Of a stretch of DNA of 64,000 bases, positions 44,126-54,122 are shown piece by piece. Position numbers and translations under genes: made by a program. The notes beneath the pieces are model-generated. The model made no database searches and was not told the DNA's origin. It saw only the letters and a list, made by a program, of their open reading frames with translations. The DNA lies in assembly GCF_006770285.1 (NCBI RefSeq), contig NZ_CP017195.1, positions 868,001 through 932,000 of the forward strand. The letters are read 5' to 3'. The DNA is from Lactococcus paracarnosus (GTDB lineage Bacteria; Bacillota; Bacilli; Lactobacillales; Streptococcaceae). Position 1 is the stretch's first letter, and the number at the start of each line of letters is the position of its first letter.

Positions 44126-44882
44126 CTTAACCCCAATCATCGAATTAAAACATGCGACCAAAATTATTGAGAATGGCGAGGAAAGTAAAGTCATTTTAGA
44201 TGATGTTTCCTTGCAGATTCATGCGACTGACTTCATCACGATTTTAGGTGGTAATGGGGCAGGCAAGTCAACTTTATTTAATGCTATTTCAGGGACACTA
44301 TCGTTAACATCAGGGGCTATCTTGATAAATGGCACTGATGTGACCAAGCAATCTCCAGAAAAGCGTGCCGCTCATATATCTCGTGTCTTTCAGGACCCTA
44401 AAATGGGCACTGCACCACGTATGACAGGTGTAGAAAATTTAGCTATCGCCTCACTTCGAGGTAAGAAGCGAACGCTTAAGCTTCGCCAGATCAACCAATA
44501 TAAATCTGATTTTACAAGCTTAGCCGCGCAAATCGGGAATGGCTTAGAGGCGCATTTAGATGTACCGACGGGCAATCTATCAGGTGGTCAAAGACAGGCC
44601 TTAAGTCTTTTGATGGCAACGATTATCCAACCAGAACTCTTGCTATTAGACGAGCACACGGCAGCCTTAGATCCAAAGACATCTAAAGCCTTGATGGCCT
44701 TGACAGAAAGGTTGGTGCGACAGCAAAGCCTAACAGCCTTGATGATCACCCACCATATGGAAGATGCACTTAAATATGGGAATCGGTTGATTGTGATGAA
44801 AGATGGCAAAATCGTACAGGACTTAGCTGCAACTGAAAAAGAGCAGATGAAACTAGAAGATTTTTATAGGATATTTGATTAG
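44115..44882 (+). CDS. trpZ: ABC transporter ATP-binding protein (TrpZ-like)
   Basis: A 255-residue ATPase with Walker A GGNGAGKST, Q-loop VFQDPKMGT, signature LSGGQRQ, Walker B LLLLDEHTAALDP and H-loop ITHHME. AAGGGGGTAAACTT is the ribosome site. The DEHTAALDP form of Walker B is typical of this transporter group. It completes the TrpXYZ transporter. Confidence 0.92.
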   Translation: MPTNLTPIIELKHATKIIENGEESKVILDDVSLQIHATDFITILGGNGAGKSTLFNAISGTLSLTSGAILINGTDVTKQSPEKRAAHISRVFQDPKMGTAPRMTGVENLAIASLRGKKRTLKLRQINQYKSDFTSLAAQIGNGLEAHLDVPTGNLSGGQRQALSLLMATIIQPELLLLDEHTAALDPKTSKALMALTERLVRQQSLTALMITHHMEDALKYGNRLIVMKDGKIVQDLAATEKEQMKLEDFYRIFD

Positions 44883-45320
44883 ATGACTAAGATACTACAA
44901 AGACTATCCCGTATTGTATTAGCAGTATTTGCATTGATTTTACTCTTTATCGGTGGTATGAATTGCCAACGCTATTTGACAGAGCGTCATGAATCAAAGA
45001 CGGCTGTTAGTGGACAGGTCATCAAGTCTGGTAGTATGAAACTGGTACGTTATCAGTTTAAATCGGTTACTTATGAGCAGATTCCAGTGGCCAATATCAC
45101 GCAAACGTTTGGCAAAGTCGGTGAACAAGTGGTAGTCTACGTTAATGATACTCATCCTAAAAAAATATATATGATAGCAGGCGCAACGAGCCTCATGATT
45201 TTATCATCAGTTCTGATTGGATGGGCAATATTAATCGGTTTAGTCTTGTTCTTCGAGTATTGGTTTATACATCGATTGAAATTAATGTCAAAAAGTACAC
45301 AAAGTAGTATACTAGAGTAG
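44883..45320 (+). CDS. Small membrane protein (DUF3592-like)
   Basis: A 145-residue protein with two membrane segments ([16 protein letters not shown] near the start, and [25 protein letters not shown]) around an exposed domain with VKSGSM-type strands and [13 protein letters not shown]. The order and the VNP/VND-P turn fit DUF3592-type proteins. ATG directly after the trpZ stop suggests co-transcription with the transporter; role unknown. Confidence 0.6.
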   Translation: MTKILQRLSRIVLAVFALILLFIGGMNCQRYLTERHESKTAVSGQVIKSGSMKLVRYQFKSVTYEQIPVANITQTFGKVGEQVVVYVNDTHPKKIYMIAGATSLMILSSVLIGWAILIGLVLFFEYWFIHRLKLMSKSTQSSILE

Positions 45321-45345
45321 AAAAATAAAGGAAAGAAGTAGTACA

Positions 45346-45756
45346 ATGGAAAAAACATTTTTTATCATCAAACCTGACGGTGTCCGTCGGTCGTTAATTG
45401 GTCATGTGATTGATAGGGTTGAACTTCGTGGCTTTACGCTTGAGAGATTAGAAATGCGTGATGTATCAAGAGAGATGTTAGATCAGCATTATTCAGATCT
45501 TGTAGACAAGCCATTTTATCCTGAAATCGTTAGCTACATGATGTCAGGACCAGTGGTTATTGGTGTTCTGAAAGGCTCAGATGTGATTCACTCTTGGCGT
45601 AAAATGATGGGGGCCACTAACCCATCTGATGCCCTACCAGGAACGATCCGTGGTGACTTTGCTCATGCCTCAGATGATGGGTCAGTCGAAAATATCGTAC
45701 ACGGATCAGACTGTACAGAATCTGCAGCACGTGAAATTGCGCTTTGGTTTGATTAA
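45346..45756 (+). CDS. ndk: Nucleoside diphosphate kinase
   Basis: A 136-residue enzyme that passes phosphate from ATP to other NDPs through a phospho-His. IIKPDGVRR, the conserved [18 protein letters not shown], and the active-site [16 protein letters not shown] with His are all present. Length is normal. AAAGGAAAGAAG precedes the ATG. Not all streptococci keep ndk, but lactococci do. Confidence 0.95.
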   Translation: MEKTFFIIKPDGVRRSLIGHVIDRVELRGFTLERLEMRDVSREMLDQHYSDLVDKPFYPEIVSYMMSGPVVIGVLKGSDVIHSWRKMMGATNPSDALPGTIRGDFAHASDDGSVENIVHGSDCTESAAREIALWFD

Positions 45757-45800
45757 AAAATGCTGTCGGAAGACAGGTTTTTTATTTGCCAAAAATATGG

Positions 45801-45814
45801 TAAAATAAAAGTTA
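45801..45814 (+). promoter_or_regulatory. Extended -10 promoter of lepA, placed for a leaderless mRNA
   Basis: TGG TAAAAT (45801-45806) lies 7 bases before the lepA ATG, with no ribosome site between. Confidence 0.55.
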
Positions 45815-47643
45815 TGACTATAGACTTAAATGAAATAAAAAAACGGCAAGAAAATATTCGAAATTTTTCGATCATTGCCCATATTGACCACGGTAAATCG
45901 ACATTAGCAGACCGTATTTTAGAGCAAACAAAGACAGTATCCGCCCGTGAAATGCAGGCGCAACTTTTGGATTCCATGGATTTGGAGCGCGAACGTGGGA
46001 TTACAATCAAGCTCAATGCAATCGAACTGAGCTACCTTGCTAAAAATGGGGAGACCTATACTTTCCACTTGATCGATACACCTGGCCACGTCGATTTTAC
46101 CTATGAAGTGTCTCGTTCTCTTGCGGCATGTGAAGGCGCTATTTTAGTCGTCGATGCTGCACAAGGTATCGAAGCACAGACGCTTGCCAACGTCTACCTC
46201 GCCTTGGATAATGACTTAGAGATCTTACCTGTCATTAACAAGATTGATTTGCCAGCAGCTGATCCTGAGCGTGTCCGACATGAAATCGAGGATGTGATTG
46301 GCCTTGATGCCAGTGAAGCGGTCTTAGCGTCAGCTAAGGCTGGCATCGGTATCGATGAGATCCTTGAGCAAATCGTCGAAAAAGTTCCTGCACCATCTGG
46401 GTCTATCGATAATCCCTTGAAAGCCCTTATTTTTGACTCAGTTTATGATGCTTATCGTGGTGTTATTCTGCAAGTCCGTGTGATGGATGGGATTGTCAAA
46501 CCAGGTGACACGATCCAACTGATGAGTAATGACAAGACATTTGTCGTTACTGAAGTTGGTATCTTTACACCAAAAGCAGTTGGCCGTGAATTTTTAGCAA
46601 CTGGCGATGTTGGTTATATCGCAGCTGCTATCAAAACAGTAGCAGATACGCGTGTCGGTGATACGATAACCCTTGCCAATAATCCTGCTGATGCACCGCT
46701 TGAAGGCTATAAACAGCTGAATCCGATGGTCTTTGCAGGTATTTATCCGATCGAATCAAATAAATATAATGATTTGCGTGAAGCACTAGACAAGCTACAG
46801 CTGAATGATGCCAGTTTACAGTTTGAACCTGAGACATCACAAGCCCTTGGCTTTGGTTTCCGCTGTGGCTTCCTTGGCCTACTCCACATGGATGTTATCC
46901 AAGAACGTCTGGAACGTGAATTTAACATCGATTTGATTATGACAGCACCAAGTGTGGTCTATCATATCAATACGACTGATGGCGAGATGGTAGAAGTTGC
47001 CAATCCATCTGAGTTCCCAGATCCAAGCCGTGTTGATAATATCGAGGAACCATTTGTCAAAGCCCAAATCATGGTACCACAGGACTATGTTGGTGCTGTC
47101 ATGGAGTTAGCCCAACGTAAACGTGGTGATTTTGTGACCATGGATTACCTTGATGAAAATCGTGTTAATGTCATTTATCAAATGCCCCTATCAGAAATCG
47201 TCTTTGATTTCTTTGATAAACTCAAGTCAAGCACAAAAGGCTATGCCAGTTTTGACTATGAAATTTCAGAGTACCGCAAAAGCTCACTGGTTAAGATGGA
47301 TATCATGCTTAATGCGGAACGTGTCGATGCCTTGAGTTTCATCGTCCATAAAGAATTTTCTTATGAACGTGGTAAAATAATCGTTGATAAACTGAAAAAA
47401 ATCATTCCACGTCAACAGTTTGAAGTACCGATTCAAGCTGCTATCGGTCAAAAAATTGTGGCAAGATCTGATATCAAAGCCCTCCGTAAAAATGTCCTGG
47501 CCAAATGTTATGGTGGTGATATTTCACGGAAACGTAAACTCCTTGAGAAACAGAAAAAAGGTAAGAAACGTATGAAAGCCATCGGTAATGTTGAAGTGCC
47601 ACAAGAAGCTTTCCTCAGTGTCTTGAGCATGGATGACGAATAA
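45814..47643 (+). CDS. lepA: Elongation factor 4 (LepA), back-translocating GTPase
   Basis: A 609-residue translational GTPase. G1 [10 protein letters not shown]2 region RERGITIK, G3 DTPGHVDF and G4 NKIDLP are visible. EF-G-like domains II, III and V follow ([23 protein letters not shown]), and the LepA-specific C-terminal domain closes with [42 protein letters not shown] 45814 ([26 protein letters not shown]) is the conserved start; an ATG at 45760 lies before the -10 box. Confidence 0.97.
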   Translation: MTIDLNEIKKRQENIRNFSIIAHIDHGKSTLADRILEQTKTVSAREMQAQLLDSMDLERERGITIKLNAIELSYLAKNGETYTFHLIDTPGHVDFTYEVSRSLAACEGAILVVDAAQGIEAQTLANVYLALDNDLEILPVINKIDLPAADPERVRHEIEDVIGLDASEAVLASAKAGIGIDEILEQIVEKVPAPSGSIDNPLKALIFDSVYDAYRGVILQVRVMDGIVKPGDTIQLMSNDKTFVVTEVGIFTPKAVGREFLATGDVGYIAAAIKTVADTRVGDTITLANNPADAPLEGYKQLNPMVFAGIYPIESNKYNDLREALDKLQLNDASLQFEPETSQALGFGFRCGFLGLLHMDVIQERLEREFNIDLIMTAPSVVYHINTTDGEMVEVANPSEFPDPSRVDNIEEPFVKAQIMVPQDYVGAVMELAQRKRGDFVTMDYLDENRVNVIYQMPLSEIVFDFFDKLKSSTKGYASFDYEISEYRKSSLVKMDIMLNAERVDALSFIVHKEFSYERGKIIVDKLKKIIPRQQFEVPIQAAIGQKIVARSDIKALRKNVLAKCYGGDISRKRKLLEKQKKGKKRMKAIGNVEVPQEAFLSVLSMDDE

Positions 47644-47647
47644 ATTC

Positions 47648-47680
47648 TTTGAAAAGCGCAGTGATGCGTTTTTTTTTATT
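47648..47680 (+). terminator. Terminator after lepA
   Basis: AAAAGCGC and TGCGTTTT form a short stem followed by a long T tract just past the stop. Confidence 0.7.
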
Positions 47681-47685
47681 TTTTT

Positions 47686-47740
47686 CACTAGTTAGCTTTA
47701 CAAACTAGTAAAAAGTGCTATACTAATCTTATACTAGTTA
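47686..47740 (+). promoter_or_regulatory. Promoter/operator of the PadR operon with three ACTAGT boxes
   Basis: TTTACA (47697-47702), 16-base spacer, TG-extended TATACT (47719-47724). ACTAGT occurs at 47687, 47704 and 47733, with longer shared context (ACTAGTTAG twice). These flank both promoter boxes, as expected for autorepression by a dimeric PadR protein. Confidence 0.6.
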
Positions 47741-47758
47741 GTAAAACAATATAGTGAG

Positions 47759-48091
47759 GTGATCATTATCAGAGAATCACAGATGTTAAAGGGCATTTTA
47801 GATGGGTGTGTCTTACGTATTATTGCCAATGGTGAGGTTTATGGTTATGAGCTGATTCAAAAACTCAAAGTTTCTGGCTTTGAAACGGCGGTAGGTGGGA
47901 CAATCTATCCGATTTTGCAAAAGTTAGAAAAAAATGGAGATGTCTCAAGTGTAACCAAGAAATCAGCAGAAGGACCAGATCGAAAATATTTTCAAGTGAC
48001 AGCAAAAGGGTTAGAGACATTAGCTATTTTCTGGGGTGATTTTGAAAGACTGACGACTAAAGTAACAAGCTTATGGGAGGAAGACAAATGA
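47759..48091 (+). CDS. PadR-family transcriptional regulator
   Basis: A 110-residue winged-helix regulator: QMLKGILDGCVLRIIANGEVYGYELIQKL, GTIYPILQKLEKNGDVSSV (recognition helix and wing) and GPDRKYFQVTAKGLETL, all PadR hallmarks. The start is uncertain: GTG 47759 overlaps the GTGAGG ribosome site, an ATT at 47765 would be well spaced, and ATG 47783 is later. Overlaps the next gene by ATGA. Such PadR genes usually control the membrane proteins encoded behind them. Confidence 0.88.
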   Translation: MIIIRESQMLKGILDGCVLRIIANGEVYGYELIQKLKVSGFETAVGGTIYPILQKLEKNGDVSSVTKKSAEGPDRKYFQVTAKGLETLAIFWGDFERLTTKVTSLWEEDK

Positions 48092-48756
48092 GACAACACG
48101 CAACCACTTATCGTAAAGAAATCAAACAGTTGAAACAACACCTATCAGCAGAAAATCTTCAGTATTTTGAGGACTTTTATGAAAGTTTACAACTTCATGG
48201 CATACGCTATAGTGAAGCAGATCTTAATCAAAATAGCTATAATTATTTATTAGATTTAGTCGATGCACAAAAAGATGGCATGACAGCTTGGCAATTATTT
48301 GGTAGCTCTCCTGATGATCCGGGTAAAAATTTAGTGGTAAATATGAAAAAAATGTCGTCTAAATCACAGCTAAACTATATGTTTTTGGGTAGCTTTCTGG
48401 TTATTTCGGGAATACTTGCGTCCCGAGTATCCTGGACAAGTTCAGCAGACACAAAAATTTCTTTAGTCTATATCTTGGTTATGTTTGCTTGGACCCTACT
48501 ATTTGTCGGCTTTATTTTAAAAATCTTTACCCTACAAATTAAATTAAAAAATAAAGTATTGGGCTATCTCATTTTGTGGTTGTACTGTAGTGCATTTATG
48601 ACAGCAGGTATTTTTGCGATAAAATATCTGACAAGCATGACGCTGATTTCAGTTCCTATTATGATTGGCCGGACGATTGTCATCGTTGGTGGCATTTGCA
48701 ATATACTGGTACTTGTTAAATTAGTTAATAACGATAAAAAACAGAAAGCGGTTTAG
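48088..48756 (+). CDS. Membrane protein of a PadR-linked family (HAAS/DUF1129-like), paralogue 1
   Basis: A 222-residue protein. The N-terminal ~85 residues are helical and cytosolic (ENLQYFEDFYESLQLHG, YNYLLDLVDAQKDGMTAWQLFG), followed by four or five membrane segments from about 95. The N-terminal layout resembles HAAS/DUF1700 and DUF1129 proteins that sit next to PadR genes. ATG 48088 lies after GGGAGGAAG and overlaps the PadR stop. The next gene is a paralogue with the same layout. Confidence 0.65.
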   Translation: MRQHATTYRKEIKQLKQHLSAENLQYFEDFYESLQLHGIRYSEADLNQNSYNYLLDLVDAQKDGMTAWQLFGSSPDDPGKNLVVNMKKMSSKSQLNYMFLGSFLVISGILASRVSWTSSADTKISLVYILVMFAWTLLFVGFILKIFTLQIKLKNKVLGYLILWLYCSAFMTAGIFAIKYLTSMTLISVPIMIGRTIVIVGGICNILVLVKLVNNDKKQKAV

Positions 48757-48757
48757 G

Positions 48758-49414
48758 ATGAAAAGTGAACAGTACAGAGCAGGAATAAGAGAGATTCAAG
48801 AAAAATTAAACCAGGAGAATCAAGTTTATTTTAAGTCGTTCTATGACGAAATGCTAATTCGTGGCAGCTTTAAATATGATGAAACTGCGATATTAGAAAT
48901 GACTTATAATCTCTTACTAGATTTATTTGATGCCCAGTGTGGTGGACAAACTGCCTTGTCATATTTTGGTGTTTCAGCTGAAGACTTAGCAAAAAGATTA
49001 CTCAAAAAACTAGCCAAAATTTCACCTCGGGAGCTAAGAAGGGTAATTTGGTTTACAGGTATCTCGGTCATCTTCTGGATATATTTTGCAAGTATTAACT
49101 GGTTTTCATCTGCTCCACTAGGGATATCATGGCTAGTCTATGTACTGAGTGGCATTACCTACCTCTTAGGAGCAGCATGTCTTTTTAAATATATGATAAA
49201 ACTATACATGATGAAAAATACTATATTATCCAATCTAATAGGTGTTGCTTATGTTTGTGTTTTCATCATCATACTTGTCTTGATAGATATTTACTTCAAA
49301 AGAGTTCAGGTCATCTATATCCCCTCCTTACCTGCTAAGCTAGCCGGTGTTTGCTTTGCTATTTTATATGCTTTACTCACTTATCATATTTTGAAAGATG
49401 ATGAAAAAGCATAA
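48758..49414 (+). CDS. Membrane protein of a PadR-linked family (HAAS/DUF1129-like), paralogue 2
   Basis: A 218-residue paralogue of the upstream gene. Shared positions include ENQVYFKSFYDEMLIRG versus ENLQYFEDFYESLQLHG and YNLLLDLFDAQCGGQTALSYFG versus YNYLLDLVDAQKDGMTAWQLFG. The C-terminal half has four or five membrane segments. It starts one base after the previous stop and ends the PadR operon. Function unknown; members of this class are thought to act as envelope sensors or anti-regulators, which is not shown here. Confidence 0.65.
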   Translation: MKSEQYRAGIREIQEKLNQENQVYFKSFYDEMLIRGSFKYDETAILEMTYNLLLDLFDAQCGGQTALSYFGVSAEDLAKRLLKKLAKISPRELRRVIWFTGISVIFWIYFASINWFSSAPLGISWLVYVLSGITYLLGAACLFKYMIKLYMMKNTILSNLIGVAYVCVFIIILVLIDIYFKRVQVIYIPSLPAKLAGVCFAILYALLTYHILKDDEKA

Positions 49415-49430
49415 CAACTCGTGACATGCT

Positions 49431-49463
49431 AGAAGAAAGCCTGAAATGGCTTTTTTTCTTTTA
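49431..49463 (+). terminator. Terminator after the PadR operon
   Basis: AAAGCC and GGCTTT around a 7-base loop followed by a T tract. Confidence 0.75.
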
Positions 49464-49574
49464 GACTAACTTGATTAATAGGGTGTACTTTCGAATAATA
49501 GACTGATAATAAGCGAAAAACATGAATAAAATGGCAATATACTTATATATTTTGCATAAATTTGCATATACGTC

Positions 49575-49618
49575 TTGACAAATGTAATATTATACATTAA
49601 TATTGTATATATATTCAA
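49575..49618 (+). promoter_or_regulatory. Promoter of argCJDB with an ARG-box-like operator
   Basis: TTGACA (49575-49580), 17-base spacer, TAATAT (49598-49603). TTGTATATATATTCAA (49603-49618) is a palindromic ARG-box-like sequence overlapping the start region, where ArgR/AhrC should repress in the presence of arginine. A second partial box (TGCATAAATTTGCATA) lies upstream at about 49553-49568. Confidence 0.65.
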
Positions 49619-49633
49619 TTAGAGGATAAGTAT

Positions 49634-50671
49634 ATGAAAAAAATAGCGATTATTGGGATTTCAGGTTATTCTGGATTGGAGTTGCTCAGGTTACTCCACG
49701 GTCATCCAGATGCAGAGGTGATTAGCGTCTATGGGACGTCAACGATTGGTAGTAAGCTTGTGGATTTAGTACCAAAGCTCCGACAATTTAAAGCCTATGC
49801 AACCTTAACGGTCAAGGCCTTTTCAGCTAGTGAGATCATGGCAACAGCGGATTTAGTTTTCTTTGCCACACCAGCTGGTATAGCAGCAAATTATGCAAGA
49901 GATTTCATCCAAGCTGGTTTTCCAGTAGTAGACTTGTCTGGCGATTTCCGCTTGCAGGATTCCGCACAGTATGAAAAATGGTATGGTCGACCAGCTAGTC
50001 ACGCTGATCTCTTAGCCAAAGCAGACTATGTCTTAGCTGATTTTGACAAGCCTAGACACCCCTACATCTCAAATCCTGGTTGCTATGCAACAGCAACTCT
50101 CTTAAGTTTAGCCCCCTTATATCAGGCGGATTTAATTCAGTATGATAGTGTCATCGTGGATGCCAAGTCAGGCTTATCAGGGGCTGGTAAAAAACTCAGT
50201 GATAGTAGTCATTTTGTGACAGCTAATGAAAATGTCACCATGTATAAGTTAAACCAGCATCAACATATTCCAGAAATCGTTAATAAACTAAAAACATGGC
50301 AGGATAAAACACTTCCGATTCAGTTTACGACTTCCCTAATTCCGGTTAACCGGGGGATATTTGTATCGACCTATGCCAAACTAGCACCTGGTGTTAGCTT
50401 TGAACAGGTGGTGGCAGCTTATGAACAGACTTACGCTGATAGCTATTTTGTCAGAGTATTTACAGATGGTCATCTACCTGATTTACATGGTGTCGTTGGG
50501 ACCAACTTTACTGACATCGGCATAGGCTATAATGACTTAACACATACCTTAACGGTCGTGACCGTTATCGACAATCTCGTGAAAGGAGCGGCGGGACAAG
50601 CCATTCAAAATATGAATCAGATTTTCAACTTTGATGAAAAATCTGGGCTTGATCTTGTACCGATTTTATAA
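49634..50671 (+). CDS. argC: N-acetyl-gamma-glutamyl-phosphate reductase
   Basis: A 345-residue NADPH enzyme for the third step of arginine synthesis. Opening IIGISGYSGLELLRLLHGHP binds NADP; the catalytic Cys is in YISNPGCYATATLLSLAPL; KSGLSGAGKK and NQHQHIPEI are also conserved. TTAGAGGATAAGT precedes the ATG. First gene of argCJDB. Confidence 0.96.
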   Translation: MKKIAIIGISGYSGLELLRLLHGHPDAEVISVYGTSTIGSKLVDLVPKLRQFKAYATLTVKAFSASEIMATADLVFFATPAGIAANYARDFIQAGFPVVDLSGDFRLQDSAQYEKWYGRPASHADLLAKADYVLADFDKPRHPYISNPGCYATATLLSLAPLYQADLIQYDSVIVDAKSGLSGAGKKLSDSSHFVTANENVTMYKLNQHQHIPEIVNKLKTWQDKTLPIQFTTSLIPVNRGIFVSTYAKLAPGVSFEQVVAAYEQTYADSYFVRVFTDGHLPDLHGVVGTNFTDIGIGYNDLTHTLTVVTVIDNLVKGAAGQAIQNMNQIFNFDEKSGLDLVPIL

Positions 50672-51871
50672 ATGACTAAATTAAAACAAATTACAGGTAA
50701 TATTGCATCACCAAAGGGGTTTACAGCAGACGCCACGCACGCAGAACTGAAATTTCAAAAATTAGATTTAGGGATGATTTTATCTCAAGTTCCTGCAGCA
50801 GTTGCGGGTGTCTTCACGACAAATAAAGTAGCAGCAGCTCCCGTTATTCTGGATAAAGAAGTGGTTGCGGGTGGACTAGCCCAAGCAATCATTACAAACT
50901 CAGCTATCGCAAATGCGGTGACAGGTGAAGCCGGCATGAATAATGCTAGAAAAACGCAGCGTCTCTTGGCTGATAAGTTTGGCTTGCTGCCTGGTCATGT
51001 TGCGGTCTGCTCGACTGGTGTTATCGGTAGACAACTACCGATGGACAAGATTGCCCTAGGCATTAGCAAGTTATCAGCAGAAAATGGCCATGCGGCTGGT
51101 TTTGCGCAAGCGATTTTAACGACTGATTTGGTTGAAAAAGAAGTGGCTTATCAAGTCGAACTTGGTGGCCAAACTATTACTGTTGCAGGCGTATGTAAGG
51201 GGTCAGGGATGATTCATCCTAACATGGCGACCATGCTGGCCTTCATTACGACCGATGCTAATATCGCGCAACCGCTACTCCAAGCAACCCTGTCAGAAGT
51301 CATCGAAACAACCTTTAATCAAATCACGGTTGATGGCGATACATCGACCAATGATACGGTACTTGTTTTGGCCAATGGCATGGCTGGAAATGCTGAGCTT
51401 GTCGCTGATTCAGAGGATTACCTAACCTTCAAATCAGTCTTAGCGACAGTATGTCAAACCATGGCTAAACAGATTGCAGCTGATGGCGAAGGGGCTACCA
51501 AACTGATAGAAGTGACAGTAACAGGTGCGCCAGATGAATTGACAGCACGGATGATTGCTAAACATATCGTTGGCTCTAGTCTAGTTAAAACGGCCATCTT
51601 TGGCGCTGATCCTAACTGGGGACGTGTGATCTCAGCTATCGGTCAAGTTGCACCGTTTGAGGTGCCAGATATCGAATTAACCATCCAAAACGATCTTGTT
51701 TTGCTTCATTCGACAGCGGTTGATTTTGATCAGGCAGAGTTATCTGAGAAACTTAAAGAAAAGAACGTCGTGATTGAAGCAGATTTAAATCAAGGCGATA
51801 AAACAGGAACAGCTTGGGGCTGTGATTTGACTTATAAGTATGTCGAAATCAATGCCCTTTACCATAGCTGA
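50672..51871 (+). CDS. argJ: Bifunctional ornithine acetyltransferase / N-acetylglutamate synthase
   Basis: A 399-residue enzyme that recycles the acetyl group from N-acetylornithine to glutamate. The self-cleavage site is in GSGMIHPNMATMLAF (between Ala and Thr), and VDGDTSTNDT and GADPNWGR are conserved. The start is the base after the argC stop. Its presence fits a cyclic acetyl pathway, so no argE is needed. Confidence 0.96.
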   Translation: MTKLKQITGNIASPKGFTADATHAELKFQKLDLGMILSQVPAAVAGVFTTNKVAAAPVILDKEVVAGGLAQAIITNSAIANAVTGEAGMNNARKTQRLLADKFGLLPGHVAVCSTGVIGRQLPMDKIALGISKLSAENGHAAGFAQAILTTDLVEKEVAYQVELGGQTITVAGVCKGSGMIHPNMATMLAFITTDANIAQPLLQATLSEVIETTFNQITVDGDTSTNDTVLVLANGMAGNAELVADSEDYLTFKSVLATVCQTMAKQIAADGEGATKLIEVTVTGAPDELTARMIAKHIVGSSLVKTAIFGADPNWGRVISAIGQVAPFEVPDIELTIQNDLVLLHSTAVDFDQAELSEKLKEKNVVIEADLNQGDKTGTAWGCDLTYKYVEINALYHS

Positions 51872-51909
51872 TAGGAGACGTCGCTAGCCGGCTAGATTGG
51901 GAGCTTCAG

Positions 51910-53046
51910 ATGACACATTTACTAGAAAACTATGGGAAGAGAATTCCCATGACATTTACCCACGGGGAAGGTGTTTACCTCTATGACCAAACTGGTAAGC
52001 AGTACCTAGATTTTACAAGTGGTATCGGTGTCATGAACCTGGGCTATTCCTTTGAAGCTGGTAAGGCGGCAGTTAAGGCACAAGTGGATGCCATACCGCA
52101 TCTGTCCAATTTATATGAAAATCCGTTACAAGAAGAGGTTGCGGCCTATCTTGATTATCAGGGAAGCTATAAAGCATTTTTTGCCAATTCTGGTGCAGAA
52201 GCAAATGAAGCAGCGCTTAAATTAGCCCGGTTGCTTAAGCCTGATACGACGATCTTAGCATTTGAGGACGGCTTTCATGGTCGGACTTTTGGGGCGATGT
52301 CTGCGACCATGCAAGATAAGATTCAAAAAGGGTTTGCGCCCTTAGTGCCAGGCTTTACTAAAGCAGTCTATAATGATGTCGAAAGTCTTTCAGCCGCTGT
52401 TACTGATAAAACAGGGGCGATCATCTTTGAAATCGTCCAAGGTGAGGGCGGTGTGACACCTATCACGCAAGCATTTTCGGAAAGCTTAAAAGCCTTTCAA
52501 AAACAGGGGATTTTGCTGATTGTTGATGAGGTGCAGACTGGCAATGGTCGAACTGGTAAATTATTTGGCTTTGAACACTTTGGTCTTGAACCAGATATCA
52601 TCACCTCAGCCAAGGGACTAGGTAATGGCCTACCTATCGGTGTCATGCTTGCTAAAACAGAGTATGCAACAGCCTTTACTGCTGGTAAGCATGGCTCAAC
52701 TTTTGGTGGCAATCCGATTGCCATGGCAAGCGCTAAGGCCGTATTAAAGCAATTAACGCAACCAGCATTTTTGGCTGAGGTCACTGAGAATGCAGCATTT
52801 CTAGGTGCTGAACTAGCTGATAAACTGGCTGATAAAGCAAGTGTTGTAGCTATCAGACAACTTGGCTTGATGGTTGGGATTGAATTAAGAGATGCGAATC
52901 AAGTACCTAAGGTTTTGGTAGCTGCAAGGGCGCATGGCTTGCTCGTTTTATCAGCTGGTCATGATGTCATCAGATTGTTACCGCCACTCGTTATGAGTCA
53001 AGCGCAGTTGGCTGATGGTGTTGCTATTTTGGAGGCGATTTTATGA
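51910..53046 (+). CDS. argD: Acetylornithine aminotransferase
   Basis: A 378-residue class III PLP aminotransferase that makes N-acetylornithine. Motifs are FANSGAEANEAALKLAR, GFHGRTFGAMSAT, IVDEVQTGNGRTGK and TSAKGLGNGLPIG with the PLP Lys, and HGSTFGGNP. It overlaps argB by 4 bases. Confidence 0.95.
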   Translation: MTHLLENYGKRIPMTFTHGEGVYLYDQTGKQYLDFTSGIGVMNLGYSFEAGKAAVKAQVDAIPHLSNLYENPLQEEVAAYLDYQGSYKAFFANSGAEANEAALKLARLLKPDTTILAFEDGFHGRTFGAMSATMQDKIQKGFAPLVPGFTKAVYNDVESLSAAVTDKTGAIIFEIVQGEGGVTPITQAFSESLKAFQKQGILLIVDEVQTGNGRTGKLFGFEHFGLEPDIITSAKGLGNGLPIGVMLAKTEYATAFTAGKHGSTFGGNPIAMASAKAVLKQLTQPAFLAEVTENAAFLGAELADKLADKASVVAIRQLGLMVGIELRDANQVPKVLVAARAHGLLVLSAGHDVIRLLPPLVMSQAQLADGVAILEAIL

Positions 53047-53921
53047 ATATGCCTGAAACACTGACAGCTGCCCTGCCTTTCATGCTCAAATATCAAGGTC
53101 AGACAGTCGTCATCAAATATGGCGGTAATGCCATGACTGATGAAACGATCAAGCAGTCTGTACTAAGTGATATCCTACTTCTGAAAACTATGGGGATCAA
53201 TGTCGTTTTGGTTCATGGCGGTGGACCAGCCATCAGTGAAATGCTGGAAAAATACGATATGCCCTCCAAGTTTATCGGTGGTCTGCGCTATACGGATAAA
53301 GCAACGGCAGAGCTTGCTTTAGCAGCCTTGTCTGGTATGGTCAATAAGAGTCTTGTTCGTGACATACAACGTCTGGGTGGTGACGCGATTGGGATCTCAG
53401 GTATTGATGGTCGGATGATTGAAGTTGAGCAGCTGTCTGAGGAATTGGGCTATGTTGGGAAAATCACGAAAATCAATACTGAAATTATCGAACGGATTGC
53501 CAAAACATCAGCGATTCCAGTGATCGCAACAGCAGGTGTCGATGCGGCAGGCGAGATTTATAATGTCAATGCAGATACAGCTGCCAGTCGAATTGCTGGT
53601 GAATTGCAGGCAGAACGTTTTATCTTACTCTCTGATGTGCGTGGTCTTTATGCTGACTATCCTGATGAAAGCTCATTTTTAGTAGAAACAAGTCTATCAA
53701 CTATTGAGCAACTCATCGCTGCTGGCAAGATATCAGGTGGGATGATTCCAAAACTGGAAGCTATCCAATACGCCATGCAAAATGGCTTAAGTGAAGCTGT
53801 GCTATTAGACGGTCGTATGCAGCATTCCTTGATTCTAGAGCTATTTACAACTGAAGGCTTTGGTACCTTGATCAAGAAAGATGATCTTGACTTAGCAAAG
53901 TTTGACCGATTAACAAAGTAA
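53043..53921 (+). CDS. argB: Acetylglutamate kinase
   Basis: A 292-residue amino-acid kinase-family enzyme, the second step of arginine synthesis. VVIKYGGNAM, VLVHGGGPAISEML, KFIGGLRYT, NVNADTAASRIAGEL and ISGGMIPKLEA are the standard motifs. Start inside the argD stop (ATGA). Last gene of the operon, followed by a terminator; argF, argG and argH are not in the window. Confidence 0.96.
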   Translation: MNMPETLTAALPFMLKYQGQTVVIKYGGNAMTDETIKQSVLSDILLLKTMGINVVLVHGGGPAISEMLEKYDMPSKFIGGLRYTDKATAELALAALSGMVNKSLVRDIQRLGGDAIGISGIDGRMIEVEQLSEELGYVGKITKINTEIIERIAKTSAIPVIATAGVDAAGEIYNVNADTAASRIAGELQAERFILLSDVRGLYADYPDESSFLVETSLSTIEQLIAAGKISGGMIPKLEAIQYAMQNGLSEAVLLDGRMQHSLILELFTTEGFGTLIKKDDLDLAKFDRLTK

Positions 53922-53963
53922 CCCGATTTAGCGCATCATGCAAGATAGTCAGGTAGTCATTTT

Positions 53964-54010
53964 TAATAAATAAAGAGATAGTGCAGGTGATGTACTATCT
54001 CTTTATTTAT
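53964..54010 (+). terminator. Terminator after argB
   Basis: AATAAATAAAGAGATAGT pairs with ACTATCTCTTTATTTAT around an 11-base loop. Confidence 0.8.
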
Positions 54011-54122
54011 CATTGAAAAAATTAAGCATATGATTTACATTTAGACTTAAAAATATTATAATGAAAGTAAATTAAATAACTATAGTATTATAATTTTAAC
54101 AAAGTTAAAGGGAAAAGTGAAA

